Assembly: GCF_002028425.1 (NCBI RefSeq)
Contig: NZ_CP020042.1
Coordinates: 7,353,560 to 7,417,559 of the forward strand
Direction of reading: 5' to 3'
DNA: 64,000 bases
From: Streptomyces katrae
Lineage (GTDB): Bacteria; Actinomycetota; Actinomycetes; Streptomycetales; Streptomycetaceae
Shown here: positions 25,693-34,651 of the stretch, in pieces
How positions within the stretch are numbered: the stretch's first letter is position 1
How the letters are laid out: each line of letters begins with the position of its first letter
The notes under the pieces: model-generated
Databases searched by the model: none
Told to the model about the DNA's origin: nothing
The model's input: only the letters and a program-made list of their open reading frames with translations
Translations under genes and position numbers: made by a program

Positions 25693-26193
25693 TCAGGCTG
25701 TGGCCCGGGATACGGCCTGTTCGAGAACCTGGTACATGACGTGGGGGTGCCGGTTCTCGGCTGGCGCCCACAAGGCACGTGCTCTTTCGTCGTCCAACTG
25801 AATGAAAGCGGCCAACAGTAGCGTGTGGGGCCGACGTTGGAAGAGCAGCTCGCCGTGCAGTCCACGGGTGGGGCCGGCGGAGAGGAGCACGAGGTCCGGG
25901 GTTCTGTGCCGCACCGGCCAGCCGAGTACGCAACCCTCGGACGGGGCCGGGCGGAGCTGCAGGCCGAGTGCGGTCCAGCCCTGGGTGAGGGCCTGCCGCG
26001 TGTCAGAGGCTGCGTCTTCCAGGACCGTTCGCGCCCATTGCTCGGCGGTGCGGTTCTGAGCCGGGTCGAGGTCGGCGAGCACGGCGTTCTCGTAGTCGAT
26101 CCGCACAAGTGTGCTGAGTGCGTGAGCGGCAGGCGGCACCGCGACGTGGCGCACGCGGTCCGGAGTCCGCGGATGTGACGTGGGATCAACCAT
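25693..26193 (-). CDS. DUF2867-type hypothetical protein
   Basis: The 166-residue product starts at ATG 26193. It reads HALSTLVRIDYENAVLADLD, AEQWARTVLEDAASDTRQAL and RTPDLVLLSAGPTRGLHGEL, then LLFQRRPHTLLLAAFIQLDD. This order matches DUF2867-like proteins, which have a START/cyclase-like beta-sheet fold. The role is unknown. The frame is complete, with no obvious operon partner. Confidence 0.6.
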   Translation of the reverse strand: MVDPTSHPRTPDRVRHVAVPPAAHALSTLVRIDYENAVLADLDPAQNRTAEQWARTVLEDAASDTRQALTQGWTALGLQLRPAPSEGCVLGWPVRHRTPDLVLLSAGPTRGLHGELLFQRRPHTLLLAAFIQLDDERARALWAPAENRHPHVMYQVLEQAVSRATA

Positions 26194-26356
26194 GGCTACT
26201 CCTCATATGTGGGGTTGGGTTGTCGGCGAGCGATTCGCGACGCATCGCCCGAGGCGATCAGCGCCGCCAGTCGGGGGGCACCTGCTCTCCGACGCTGTGA
26301 TCACACCAGCCACCGCGAGATCATCTCGCCTGTGACCAGCAGTTGCGTGACGGCTC

Positions 26357-26971
26357 TCAACCGATCCCGGTAGCCGCCGAGGTCACGGACAGGATCAGGG
26401 CACCGAGCGCGCCCACAGCGCCGTAGAGCCGTAGCTCGCGCCGATCACCGCGTGGGCGGACATACAGCGCGGTGGCCCCGGCGAAGGCCAGACCACCGAC
26501 GATGAACCACGGCCCCCACAAGTAGAGGTACCAACTAGTCAGCGCAGCCAGGTCCGGCTCAACAGAGACGGCCCCGGCCTCGGCCAGCACACCGTGGACG
26601 ACGAAGAGGCCACCATGCCAAGTGAGCAGGATCGCCGAACCACCCCCGCAGAACACCATGAATCGGCTGATTCGCGCGCCCCGCGCTCGCGTCAAGCCGA
26701 TGCCGAGCAGTGCTCCGACGAGCTTCAGGAAGCCGGTCACCACCAGGACGGCCACGAACCACGGCACTCCGTCGCGAGCGAGCTGCACCAGCGACGGCGA
26801 CACCGTCGTCCGGGCGCCGAAGGTACTGCCCGTCGCCCACACGAAACTGGGTACTGCGAACAAGAAACCCCATCCCGCAGCGGCGTACCCAGGCCATGCG
26901 CTCAGGTGGAGGCGGACTGCCCGGCGTAGGACGGGACGCGCTGTGTCGTCCGGGGAACGCGTGATCGACAT
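26357..26971 (-). CDS. DUF3995-like integral membrane protein
   Basis: The 204-residue product from ATG 26971 has four to five membrane helices, for example YAAAGWGFLFAVPSFVWATG, WFVAVLVVTGFLKLVGALLG and ILLTWHGGLFVVHGVLAEAG. The motif PSFVWATGSTFGA and the following helix are typical of DUF3995 proteins. The function is unknown. There is no visible operon partner. Confidence 0.65.
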   Translation of the reverse strand: MSITRSPDDTARPVLRRAVRLHLSAWPGYAAAGWGFLFAVPSFVWATGSTFGARTTVSPSLVQLARDGVPWFVAVLVVTGFLKLVGALLGIGLTRARGARISRFMVFCGGGSAILLTWHGGLFVVHGVLAEAGAVSVEPDLAALTSWYLYLWGPWFIVGGLAFAGATALYVRPRGDRRELRLYGAVGALGALILSVTSAATGIG

Positions 26972-27109
26972 GGCTCGATCGTGGTCCGGACGGTGACGAC
27001 TTGCGTCATCCGCACGGAGGATCCGCCTCCCCCATGCGGGCTACCTCTCGGCGCCGGACACGGCAGCGCGCACCATACGGCGGGGGCCAAGACCTTGGCG
27101 GCCCTGCCG

Positions 27110-27334
27110 AAGCCGGTGGCTGATCTGGTCCGACGGCTGGTGGTGTGGGGGCGAAAGGACCCCGTCACCCCGATGCCGCCTGACGAGGTCCTGCGCACCG
27201 TTTTCTCCCACGCATACCTGCACCCGCTCGACGGCGTCGGACACCTGCCGCACTACGAGTGCCCCGACGAGACCGCCGCCGTCCTCATGGACTTCCTGCA
27301 CAATTCGGTCGCGGACGGCCATAACGTCCTATGA
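27110..27334 (+). pseudogene. C-terminal fragment of an alpha/beta hydrolase
   Basis: The frame RRLVVWGRKDPVTPMPPDEV, then AYLHPLDGVGHLPHYECPDE carries the late acidic residue (D of RKDPVTP) and the catalytic His (VGHLPH) of the alpha/beta-hydrolase triad. The nucleophile elbow and the rest of the fold are absent upstream, where another gene's promoter region begins. Confidence 0.65.
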
Positions 27335-27407
27335 ACCGAGTCACAGCCCATCACGGGATGCCGGGATGCCCTGTCTCCTGTATGTGAGCACGACGAACGG
27401 AGATGTC

Positions 27408-27569
27408 ATGAAGATCTTCATGTCCGGCGCGACCGGCACCATCGGCAGTCGGCAGGTGGCCCAACTTGTCGCGTGCGGCCAGGAGGCCGTCGGCGTGCCA
27501 GCCGTGCGCTCATGGCTGGACGCGGACTTCGGCGATCGGCATCTCGTCGAGAGCGGGGCAGGCCGATGA
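27408..27569 (+). pseudogene. truncated NAD(P)-binding epimerase-like N-terminus
   Basis: ATG 27408, with GGAG 8 bases upstream, encodes MKIFMSGATGTIGSRQVAQL. This is a Rossmann GxxGxxG motif as in NmrA/epimerase proteins. After about 30 residues the sequence diverges and stops at 27569. Its TGA overlaps the ATG of the MBL-fold gene (ATGA), so even this remnant may help translation of the next gene. Confidence 0.6.
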
Positions 27570-28330
27570 TCCTGGCGCAGGCTCGCAGGTGGTACGAGCT
27601 GGAGGAACTGGACGACGGCCTCGTTCGCATCACAGAGCCGCACGTCGACAAGTTGGTGCGGGCCAACCTGTGGTGGTTACGCGGCACGGAACGCGACCTC
27701 GTCGTGGACGCGGGCCTGGGCGTCGCCGGCCTGCGTCGGCACATCCCCCGCATGTTCGAGCGGGATCCGCTGGTCGTCCTCACCCACGCACACCTGGACC
27801 ACGTCGGCGGAGCACACGAGTTCTCAGAACGGGCGGCCCACAAAGCCGCTGCAGAGACCCTGGCGCAGGGCGTGCCCGCCAGCCTCTACGGCCCCGGGCT
27901 CTACACGGAAATCGGCATGGACCCGGCCGGAGAAGACCTGCCTGGATTGCTGATCAACGCGCTGCCCCACACCGGCTACGACCCTCGCACCTACCGCGTG
28001 GAGCCGCTCACGGTGCACCGCCCCCTCCAGGACGGAGACGTGATCGAGCTGGGCGGGCGCTCACTGACCGTCCTGTACCTTCCCGGCCACACCCCCGGCT
28101 GCATCGCTCTCCTCGAAGAACACACCGGGGCACTGTTCAGCGGCGACGTCATCTACAACGGCCACCTCATCGACGACCTCCCCGAATCCGACCCGCCGGC
28201 CTATCGGCGCAGCCTGGCGCTCCTGGCCGACCTGGACATATCCATCGCCCACCCCGGCCACGGCCGCAGCTTCGACGTGCACCGCCTGCGGGAACTCGCA
28301 CGCAACTACCTCGGCGCGCCCTACGCGTAG
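27566..28330 (+). CDS. MBL-fold metallo-hydrolase
   Basis: The 254-residue product has the metal-binding motif THAHLDH (residues 73-79), later His/Asp ligands in YLPGHTPGC and FSGDVIYNG, and HPGHG near the C-terminus. These fit the glyoxalase-II-like/quorum-quenching-like part of the metallo-beta-lactamase superfamily with two metal ions. The substrate is unknown. Translation probably couples to the preceding fragment through ATGA. Codon 38 is TTA, the rare leucine codon read by the developmental tRNA encoded by bldA, so expression may depend on it. Confidence 0.88.
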   Translation: MILAQARRWYELEELDDGLVRITEPHVDKLVRANLWWLRGTERDLVVDAGLGVAGLRRHIPRMFERDPLVVLTHAHLDHVGGAHEFSERAAHKAAAETLAQGVPASLYGPGLYTEIGMDPAGEDLPGLLINALPHTGYDPRTYRVEPLTVHRPLQDGDVIELGGRSLTVLYLPGHTPGCIALLEEHTGALFSGDVIYNGHLIDDLPESDPPAYRRSLALLADLDISIAHPGHGRSFDVHRLRELARNYLGAPYA

Positions 28331-28371
28331 GCCCGCCGCGGTGCCGGAGAACTCGAGCATGTTCTGGTCCG

Positions 28372-29251
28372 CGGCGCCACACCAAGCTGGACGACACCCA
28401 GGTCGAGACGGTCCGGGCCGCGTTGGAGCAAGGTGCCCAGGCGCACGGTTTCGAGGCCGACCTGTGGACCCTGGAACGAGTCGGCGCGGTCGTCACCCGG
28501 GCAACGGGGGTGGTGTTGTCGAGGGCGTCGGTGTGGCGGCTGCTGACCGGCCGGCTCGGATGGAGCCTGCAACGGCCCGAGCGGCGGGCGGTCGAGCGGG
28601 ACGAGCCGGAGATCGCCCGCTGGATCGCGCACGAGTGGCCGCGCATCGAAAAGGGGCCGTGAACACACGCGCCTGGATCGTCTCCCTCGACGAATCAGGC
28701 GTCTTTCTGCTCCCTCGGATCCGCCGCACCTACTCGCCCCGAGGGCGGGGACTCCACTCCTGCGGCACTGCCTGAACTGGAAGCGCGCGTCGATGGCCGG
28801 GGCCTTGGGTTACCACTCCACCGAACCCGACCGAGGGGCCCGCCCGTGCTTCCACCTCAAGCCCGGCAGCTACGACACCGCCGCCCTCATCGAGGTCCTG
28901 GAGCAGATGAAGGTGTTCTACCGCGGCGAGCGAGTGGTCCTGGTCTGGGACGGCCTGTCCGCCCACTGGAGCCGGGCGATGCGGGCCTGGGCCGCCGAAC
29001 AGGACTGGCTCACCCTGGAACGACTGCCCGCCTGCGCTCCAGAGCTGAACCTGGTGGAACTGCTGTGGTCCTCGCTCAAGAAGCGTGAACTCGCCAACCT
29101 CGCCGGCGACCACCTCGCAGGTGTCGCCGACGCCACCGAGCAAGGGATCCACCGCATCCACACCAACCCCCGACTGCCATGGTCATTCCTCGCCCATACC
29201 GGCCTGACCATCCACCCGCCACACCCACCGAACTTACGAAAAGATCAGTAG
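28372..29251 (+). pseudogene. IS630-family transposase, frameshifted
   Basis: Three frames joined give one transposase. The N-terminal helix-turn-helix part reads KLDDTQVETVRAALEQGAQA and SVWRLLTGRLGWSLQRPERR. The middle reads TRAWIVSLDESGVFLLPRIR, with a D-E pair. The C-terminal part reads VVLVWDGLSAHWSRAMRAWA and ELNLVELLWSSLKKRELANL, containing the second Asp and Glu of the DDE triad. Shifts lie near 28655 and 28770. Terminal repeats were not identified. Confidence 0.8.
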
Positions 29252-29294
29252 AGGTCATCTCAATTGGTGCTGGCGGCCGGCGGCCCAGCTCTCG

Positions 29295-30673
29295 GGGACT
29301 GTAAATCGTTCGGTGTAACTCCGATCATGGAGGATGCACCGATGACCAGTGAGAACGTGACCGAGGCCGAGACCGTCGAGCCGTCTGAGCCGAAGCCGTC
29401 GAAGGCGGTGGATGACCGGCTGATCGACGAGTTGGTGTCCCGTGCCCAGGCCGAGGGCCTGCAGCTGACCGGGGAGGGCGGGTTGCTCCAGCAGCTGACG
29501 AAGCGGCTGCTGGAGTCCGCCCTGGAGGGTGAGATCACCGATCACCTCGGCTATGACAAGCACGATCCGGCCGGGAAGAACGGCGGGAACAGCCGCAACG
29601 GAACCCGTGCGAAGACCGTGCTGACGGATGTCGGCCCGGTGGAGATATCCGTGCCCCGCGACCGTGACGGCTCCTTCGAGCCGAAGATCGTTCGCAAGCG
29701 GCAGAAGCGCCTGACCGGCGTGGACGAGATGGTCATCTCCTTGTCCGCGAAGGGCCTGACCACCGGCGCGGTCCAGGCCCACCTCGCGGAGGTCTATGGC
29801 GCCGAGGTCTCCCGCCAGACGATCTCGACGATCATCGACAAGGTCATGGACGGTATGTCCGAGTGGCAGAACCGGCCGCTCGACGCGGTCTATCCGGTGG
29901 TCTTCATCGACGCGATCCACGTGAAGATCCGTGACGGCGCCGTGGCGAACCGGCCGATCTATGTCGCCCTGGCCGTCACGACCGAAGGCCGACGGGACAT
30001 CTTGGGGCTGTGGGCCGGCGACGGCGGCGAGGGCGCCAAGCACTGGATGCACATCCTCACCGAGATCAAGAACCGCGGCGTGAACGACGTCCTCATGCTC
30101 GTCTGCGACGGGCTGAAGGGCCTGCCCGACGCCGTCGAGACCGTCTGGCCCCGCACCACCGTCCAGACCTGCGTGGTCCACCTCCTGCGGAACTCCTTCC
30201 GCTATGCCGCCCGCCAGGACTGGGACAAGATCGCCAAGCTCCTCAAGCCCGTCTACACGGCGGCGGCCGAGGACGCCGCCCTGGAACGGTTCGCCGAGTT
30301 CGCAGACGCCTGGGGCAGGAAGTATCCGGCGATCGTCCGGCTCTGGGAGAACGCCTGGGAAGAGTTCACCCCGTTCTTGCGGTTCGACAGCGAGATCCGC
30401 CGCATCGTCTGCACCACGAATGCGATCGAGTCCGTGAACGCCAGGATCCGGCGGGCGGTCAAGGCCCGCGGGCACTTCCCCAACGAGACCGCCGCGCTGA
30501 AGTGCGTCTACATGGCGATCATGTCGCTCGACCCCACCGGCCGTGGTCAGGCCCGCTGGACCATGCGCTGGAAGACCGCCCTGAACGCCTTCGACATCAC
30601 CTTCGACGGCCGACTCTCCGCAGCCCGTCAGTAACCCCAACCACCCTCGATACACTGTTCGATTGACAGACCC
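29295..30673 (+). mobile_element. IS256-family insertion sequence
   Basis: The intact transposase gene is flanked by imperfect inverted repeats. The left end is GGGACTGTAAATCG at 29295, then CGGTGTA. The right end, read inward from 30673, is GGGTCTGTCAATCG, then CAGTGTA. No matching target duplication of 8-9 bases was found at the edges, so the exact boundaries or neighbours may have changed. Confidence 0.75.
29342..30634 (+). CDS. IS256-family transposase (mutator type), intact
   Basis: The 430-residue product starts at ATG 29342, with GGAGG 8 bases upstream; in-frame starts at 29264 and 29327 are possible. Catalytic elements of the mutator DDE domain are seen in VVFIDAIHVKIRDGAV, VLMLVCDGLKGLPDAVE, TCVVHLLRNSFRYA and TTNAIESVNARIRRA. 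The length is full for the family and no frame break is present, so it could be active. Confidence 0.93.
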   Translation: MTSENVTEAETVEPSEPKPSKAVDDRLIDELVSRAQAEGLQLTGEGGLLQQLTKRLLESALEGEITDHLGYDKHDPAGKNGGNSRNGTRAKTVLTDVGPVEISVPRDRDGSFEPKIVRKRQKRLTGVDEMVISLSAKGLTTGAVQAHLAEVYGAEVSRQTISTIIDKVMDGMSEWQNRPLDAVYPVVFIDAIHVKIRDGAVANRPIYVALAVTTEGRRDILGLWAGDGGEGAKHWMHILTEIKNRGVNDVLMLVCDGLKGLPDAVETVWPRTTVQTCVVHLLRNSFRYAARQDWDKIAKLLKPVYTAAAEDAALERFAEFADAWGRKYPAIVRLWENAWEEFTPFLRFDSEIRRIVCTTNAIESVNARIRRAVKARGHFPNETAALKCVYMAIMSLDPTGRGQARWTMRWKTALNAFDITFDGRLSAARQ

Positions 30674-30691
30674 GCCCCAAGCGCGGCGTCT

Positions 30692-31060
30692 CTATGAGGT
30701 CGAAGACCTTTTGTAGGCACCGCAAGTCGGGGGGTTGATCAAGCTGTAGTTCGTGCAGACCCGGATGTATATGTAATGGCCCTCGGCCACGTTCGGACGG
30801 CACGTGATGGAACTCTTCGTAGGCCCACACGAGTCCTCGCGGCCGTAGTCGGTGTACCACTCCGCCCAGGACTCAGGGTATGGAAAATCGGGGTCGTAGT
30901 TGTAGTGGGTGACGGTGATGACGTCGCCATAGCTCACGAAAGTGGCGCTTGCCAGGCCGCCGTTGGTTGCAGTTGTGTCGGCGATTGCTGTGCCGACTCC
31001 GGCGAACGTGATGGCTGCCGTTGCTGCGGCAACTACGGCGAAGCTCTTGACACGTCGCAC
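30692..31060 (-). CDS. small secreted protein
   Basis: The 122-residue product starts at GTG 31060 with GGAGG 7 bases upstream. The signal peptide [20 protein letters not shown] ends near AIADTT. The mature region of about 95 residues contains four Cys ([27 protein letters not shown]), suggesting two disulfides, and is rich in Tyr. No family was recognised. It lies alone between the IS256 element and a decayed IS5-type element. Lower G+C at third positions than its neighbours suggests foreign origin. Confidence 0.65.
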   Translation of the reverse strand: MRRVKSFAVVAAATAAITFAGVGTAIADTTATNGGLASATFVSYGDVITVTHYNYDPDFPYPESWAEWYTDYGREDSCGPTKSSITCRPNVAEGHYIYIRVCTNYSLINPPTCGAYKRSSTS

Positions 31061-31179
31061 TCCGGGCCTCCAGTGTCGTTGCGCTGAAATGGATCAAGCA
31101 CGGACAGGCCGTGCAAAATAGAAGCAGAGCCAAAGGGGGAGTAAAGAGGTATTTTCCAGCCAAGTCCTGGCGATGACTC

Positions 31180-31573
31180 GTGCGCCTAGACTCGAATCGA
31201 CGCCGCTGGTTGTGGGCCGGGCGACTCCTCCCTCGCATTGAGCCAGGAGCGCCCCCGAGACCCTTCGCATCGGCCTCGGCCTGGAGCTGGGTGAGGATCC
31301 TCGCCCAGGTGCCGTCCCGCTGCCAGCGCCGGAACAGGTCATAGACCCGGCCCCATGGCCCATAACGTTCGGGCACGTTCCGCCAGGGAGCACCGGTCCG
31401 GGTCCGCCACCGTATGCCGTCTATCAGCTGCCGCCGCGTTCACACCTGCGGCCGACCCGGCTTGATGCCCGTCGGCAGCAGGGGCTCAAGCCGGGCCCAC
31501 TGGCCGTTCGTCAGATCCCCACGTCCCACAGGGCATGATCATCAACGAACAAGATCCACTTTCGCAACAGACC
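31180..31573 (-). pseudogene. IS5-family transposase remnant (5' end of element)
   Basis: On the minus strand the frame LTNGQWARLEPLLPTGIKPG is followed by an in-frame TGA in place of a Trp codon in [15 protein letters not shown]. It continues [20 protein letters not shown], then [20 protein letters not shown], and stops making sense by about 31200. The end GGGTCTGTTGCGAAAGTGGA at 31573-31554 resembles an IS5-type terminal repeat. The catalytic two-thirds are missing. Confidence 0.75.
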
Positions 31574-31639
31574 CTAGAAGACTGATGAAGATGTTGGGTT
31601 CTGGCCCCGCCGCGTCAGCGGTGGGGCCAGACTCGTGTT

Positions 31640-33226
31640 GTGGTTCAAGGGGAGTGGGTCGGGGAGACGGTCGGACCTGATGTGTGGGCGACGTGCCGGG
31701 AGTTGATTCCGGCTGGGAGTGTGTTCGCGTTCCTGGCCGAGCACCGTGGTCGGTTGTTCCCCGCGGCGATGTTCGCGGACATGTATCCGTCGGCGAACGG
31801 GCGGCCGTCCATGCCGCCGCAGATTCTGGCCGCGGCGATCACATTGCAGGCCCTGCACGGCATGTCGGACTTCGAGACGGTCCAGGAACTGCGGTGTGAC
31901 CTGCGGTGGAAGGCCGCGTGCGGGCTGGGACTGCATGACACCGCGTTCGACCCGTCGCTTCTGGCGTACTTCCGGCGCCGGCTGGCCCGCTCCACCAGCC
32001 CGAACCGGGCCTTCGAGGCCGTGCGGGAGGTCGTGAAGGCCACCGGTGTCCTCAGGGGCAAGCACCGGCGGGCACTGGACTCCACCGTGCTGGACGACGC
32101 GGTCGCCACCCAGGACACCGTCACCCAGATCATCGGCGCCATCCGGGTGGTGATCCGGGAAGTCCCCGGCGGCGCCGAGGCTGCCGCCGCGCAGTGCACC
32201 GCCCACGACTACACCGACCCGGGCAAACCCCGCATCACCTGGAACGATGCCCAGGCACGAGCCAACCTGGTCGACGCGCTCGTCGGCGACGCGGTCAGAC
32301 TGCTCGGGCATCTGCCCGAGCAGGAACTGGGCGAGAAGGCAGCGAACGCGGTCGGCATCCTCGCGCTGGTCGCCGGGCAGGACGTGGAACCGGCCGAGGA
32401 CTCCGACGGCCGTGACGGCCGCTGGCGCATCACCCAAGGGACCGCCCCGGACCGGATGATCTCCACCGTCGACCCCGAGTCCCGGCACATCCACAAGACC
32501 CGCTCCCATCAGCAGGACGGATACAAGGCCCACCTCGCCGTCGAGCCGGAGACCGGGTTATACACCGCCGTCGCCCTGCGGCCCGGGGCCGGGCCAGAGC
32601 ACCACGAGGCAGCCGTCGGCCTTGAACTGCTGGCCGAGGAGGACACCCCGGTGGACGCCTTCGGTGACACCGCCTACTCCACCGGCGACGCCCGCCAGGC
32701 CCTCGAAGAGGCCGGACACCGGCTGTTCCTCAAACCCGCCCCGCTGCGGCCGGCCGTTCCAGACGGCTTCACCCTCGACGACTTCGCCATCGACACCTCG
32801 GCCGCCATCGTGACCTGCCCCCAAGGCCACACCGTCGGCCTGTCCGAGCCCGGCGGCCGCCACCACCAGCGCAGGGCCGTCTTCGGGAACGTGTGCACCC
32901 GATGCCCGCTGCGTGAGCAGTGCACCAAGGCCAAAGCCGGAGGCGTCCTGACCATCCGCCCCCACCACGATCTCCAAGCCGCGGCCCGCCGCCAGGCCGC
33001 CACCGACCCCGCCTGGCAGGCCGACTACCGCCGCTGGCGGCCACCAGTCGAACGTGCCGTCGCCTGGCTCGTCCACCACGGCAACCGCCGACTCCGCTAC
33101 CGGGGCACCATCAGCAACAACGCCTGGCTCCACACCCGAGCAGCCGCCCTCAACCTCCGCCGCCTGATCAACCTCGGACTCACTCACACAGGCGGCACCT
33201 GGCACCTCGCACCGGCCATCACATAA
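31640..33226 (+). CDS. IS1182-family transposase, intact
   Basis: The 528-residue product starts at GTG 31640 after a strong hairpin. It has the N-terminal DUF772-like block (LFPAAMFADMYPSANGRPSM, LRWKAACGLGLHDTAFDPSL) and the DDE region (RALDSTVLDDAVATQDTV, VDAFGDTAYSTGDAR), with the late zinc-binding block NVCTRCPLREQCTKA and the end block NRRLRYRGTISNNAWLHTRA. A TTA codon occurs (GLYTA, 32557). No break is visible. It is probably functional. Confidence 0.92.
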   Translation: MVQGEWVGETVGPDVWATCRELIPAGSVFAFLAEHRGRLFPAAMFADMYPSANGRPSMPPQILAAAITLQALHGMSDFETVQELRCDLRWKAACGLGLHDTAFDPSLLAYFRRRLARSTSPNRAFEAVREVVKATGVLRGKHRRALDSTVLDDAVATQDTVTQIIGAIRVVIREVPGGAEAAAAQCTAHDYTDPGKPRITWNDAQARANLVDALVGDAVRLLGHLPEQELGEKAANAVGILALVAGQDVEPAEDSDGRDGRWRITQGTAPDRMISTVDPESRHIHKTRSHQQDGYKAHLAVEPETGLYTAVALRPGAGPEHHEAAVGLELLAEEDTPVDAFGDTAYSTGDARQALEEAGHRLFLKPAPLRPAVPDGFTLDDFAIDTSAAIVTCPQGHTVGLSEPGGRHHQRRAVFGNVCTRCPLREQCTKAKAGGVLTIRPHHDLQAAARRQAATDPAWQADYRRWRPPVERAVAWLVHHGNRRLRYRGTISNNAWLHTRAAALNLRRLINLGLTHTGGTWHLAPAIT

Positions 33227-33230
33227 CCAG

Positions 33231-33263
33231 AGGGGCCGCCCGGCCTACGGCCGGACGGCCCCT
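33231..33263 (+). terminator. hairpin after IS1182 transposase
   Basis: AGGGGCCG and CGGCCCCT, with an inner CCGGCCTACGGCCGG, make a near-perfect stem just after the stop and inside the element. It is a likely transcription terminator protecting the neighbour. Confidence 0.6.
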
Positions 33264-33289
33264 CAACAAGATCTTCATCAGTCTTCTAG

Positions 33290-33723
33290 ACGCCGTCCGC
33301 ATCGCCGACGCGCTGCGCAGCAGCCCGTAATCCGGTGTCACCTTGACGAGCCGAAGTCAGTAAACGTCAAGGTTGTGTGCAGGCCCGGAAGCAGGTGCCC
33401 CGGCCCGCTGCTGCGCCCCGCTGCCTGTGGGGCCGGCCGATGTGGTCACGGGCTTTGGCGAGGAGGCGTTCTGCGGTGCGGGTGCTGACGCCGTACCGGG
33501 CGCCGAGGGGCCGGCGGTGACGGCGGGGGCCGTCCCCCGTGCCGCGCCGCGTCCAGGGCGGCGGCGATCTCGGGCAGACGGAGACCCCCGCAACGCCTGG
33601 GCGTCGCCTTCACCCCTCTGCGCGGCGACGGGCCAGCGAGCGAGGGTCTCTCGCAGGCCGCGTGAGCCCGTGTCCCGAGTCGGCGGCCGTCACATCACCC
33701 CTCCACCTCGTCGGGCGTGACCT
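33290..33723. other. no intact gene; helix-turn-helix remnant
   Basis: On the minus strand, GARYGVSTRTAERLLAKARD (about 33455-33515) resembles the helix-turn-helix segment of small mobile-element proteins. It lacks start, stop and a consistent frame. The rest is low-information, high-G+C sequence. Confidence 0.35.
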
Positions 33724-34077
33724 TCACGTCTCCGCGGGCTCCTGATCGTTGTGTTCTCGCTCCTGCGCCCAGGTGGTCGCCCATTCGTCGAGCGGACGAA
33801 GGGCATCACGGAGTGCTGTCCCCAGCCGAGTGAGCTCGTAGCCGTCGGCCGAGGGGGCGATGATCCCGCTCGACGCGAGTTCGCGGAGCCGCTGGTAGAG
33901 GACGCTGGATGACAGCCCTTCGCACCGTGCCAGCAGCGCGCGGGCGCCGAGCGGACCCGCACGCAGTTCCCAGAGAATTCGCAGCGCCCATCGACGGCCG
34001 AACAGGTCCATCGCGGCCATGAGGGGACGGCCGGTCGTCGATCCACGAACCGGTGTTCCTGGGCGCGGTGTCGGCAT
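33724..34077 (-). CDS. HxlR-family transcriptional regulator
   Basis: The 117-residue product from ATG 34077 contains the winged-helix HxlR block LFGRRWALRILWELRAGPLG, SSSVLYQRLRELASSGII and YELTRLGTALRDALRPLDEW. It lacks the conserved N-terminal Cys of redox-sensing HxlR/HypR types. It is divergent from the DUF1330-PhzF pair, and two palindromes in the gap fit autoregulation and control of that pair. Confidence 0.88.
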   Translation of the reverse strand: MPTPRPGTPVRGSTTGRPLMAAMDLFGRRWALRILWELRAGPLGARALLARCEGLSSSVLYQRLRELASSGIIAPSADGYELTRLGTALRDALRPLDEWATTWAQEREHNDQEPAET

Positions 34078-34089
34078 GACCCTCCTTGC

Positions 34090-34141
34090 GTTTCGTTATT
34101 CGAAACACTAGCATCCACCCCGGTGTTTCTGATTTCGAAAC
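34090..34141. promoter_or_regulatory. two palindromic operators in the HxlR/DUF1330 gap
   Basis: GTTTCGTTATTCGAAAC (34090-34106) and GTTTCTGATTTCGAAAC (34125-34141) have the same arms (GTTTC and GAAAC) and 7-base centres. They lie 35 bases apart, about three helical turns, on an unusually A+T-rich background. They are good candidates for binding sites of the divergently encoded HxlR protein. Confidence 0.7.
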
Positions 34142-34354
34142 AAACTCGACGGGAGAGCCGAGGTCGCAGACAGCCCTGCTGGAACCGCAGTGCACCGACC
34201 AGGCCGGCGCACTGCTCGCGCGCATGACACCGCGGCTCTGATCGGCATCGGCGCCATGGTGATCACGACGCCGACAAGCCTCGCTCTCGCCCGTCGACAC
34301 TCGTCCGAGACCAACCCGTAAGTCGGATGCACTCATCCCCACACTGGAGGTTCC

Positions 34355-34648
34355 ATGCCCAAGGGCTACTGGGTCAGCGTCTACCGCACCATTTCAGATC
34401 CTGAGAAGCTGGCCGCTTACAACAAGCTGGCCCGCCTGGCCGTCGAGGCCGCGGGCGGCCGGACCATCGTCCGTGGCGGTCGGGTCGTGGCGCATGACGC
34501 CGGAATCGCCGAGCGCACCGTCGTGGTCGAGTTCGACAGCTTCGAGCAGGCCGTCGCGGCGCGCGAGAGTGCGGCCTACCAGGAGGCGCTGGTCGCCCTC
34601 TCCGATGGCGTCGAGCGCGACTTCCGCATCGTCGAAGGCATCGACTGA
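34355..34648 (+). CDS. DUF1330 family protein
   Basis: The 97-residue product starts at ATG 34355 (ACTGGAGG upstream). KGYWVSVYRTISDPEKLAAY and GRTIVRGGRVVAHDAGIAER, then VVVEFDSFEQAVAARES and AYQEAL are the conserved blocks of this dimeric ferredoxin-like fold. Its biochemical role is not established. It is followed after 3 bases by a PhzF gene, so the two are co-transcribed. Confidence 0.88.
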   Translation: MPKGYWVSVYRTISDPEKLAAYNKLARLAVEAAGGRTIVRGGRVVAHDAGIAERTVVVEFDSFEQAVAARESAAYQEALVALSDGVERDFRIVEGID

Positions 34649-34651
34649 CCG

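Larger units (their letters stand above)
31578..33285 (+). mobile_element. IS1182-family insertion sequence with CTAG target duplication
   Basis: Terminal inverted repeats AAGACTGATGAAGAT (31578 rightward, and the complement ending at 33285) are identical over their first bases. They are flanked on both sides by CTAG (31574-31577 and 33286-33289), a palindromic 4-bp target as used by IS1182 elements. An internal hairpin (31600-31631) precedes the gene. The element sits exactly at the end of the IS5 remnant. To the right, DAVRIADALRSSP and a stop look like the tail of a gene it interrupted. Confidence 0.88.

Noticed and set aside
30873..31376. A 167-residue minus-strand frame joining the IS5 remnant to the secreted-protein gene
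   Set aside because: It reads through unrelated sequence between the two and has no continuity with either family; the two parts are separate.
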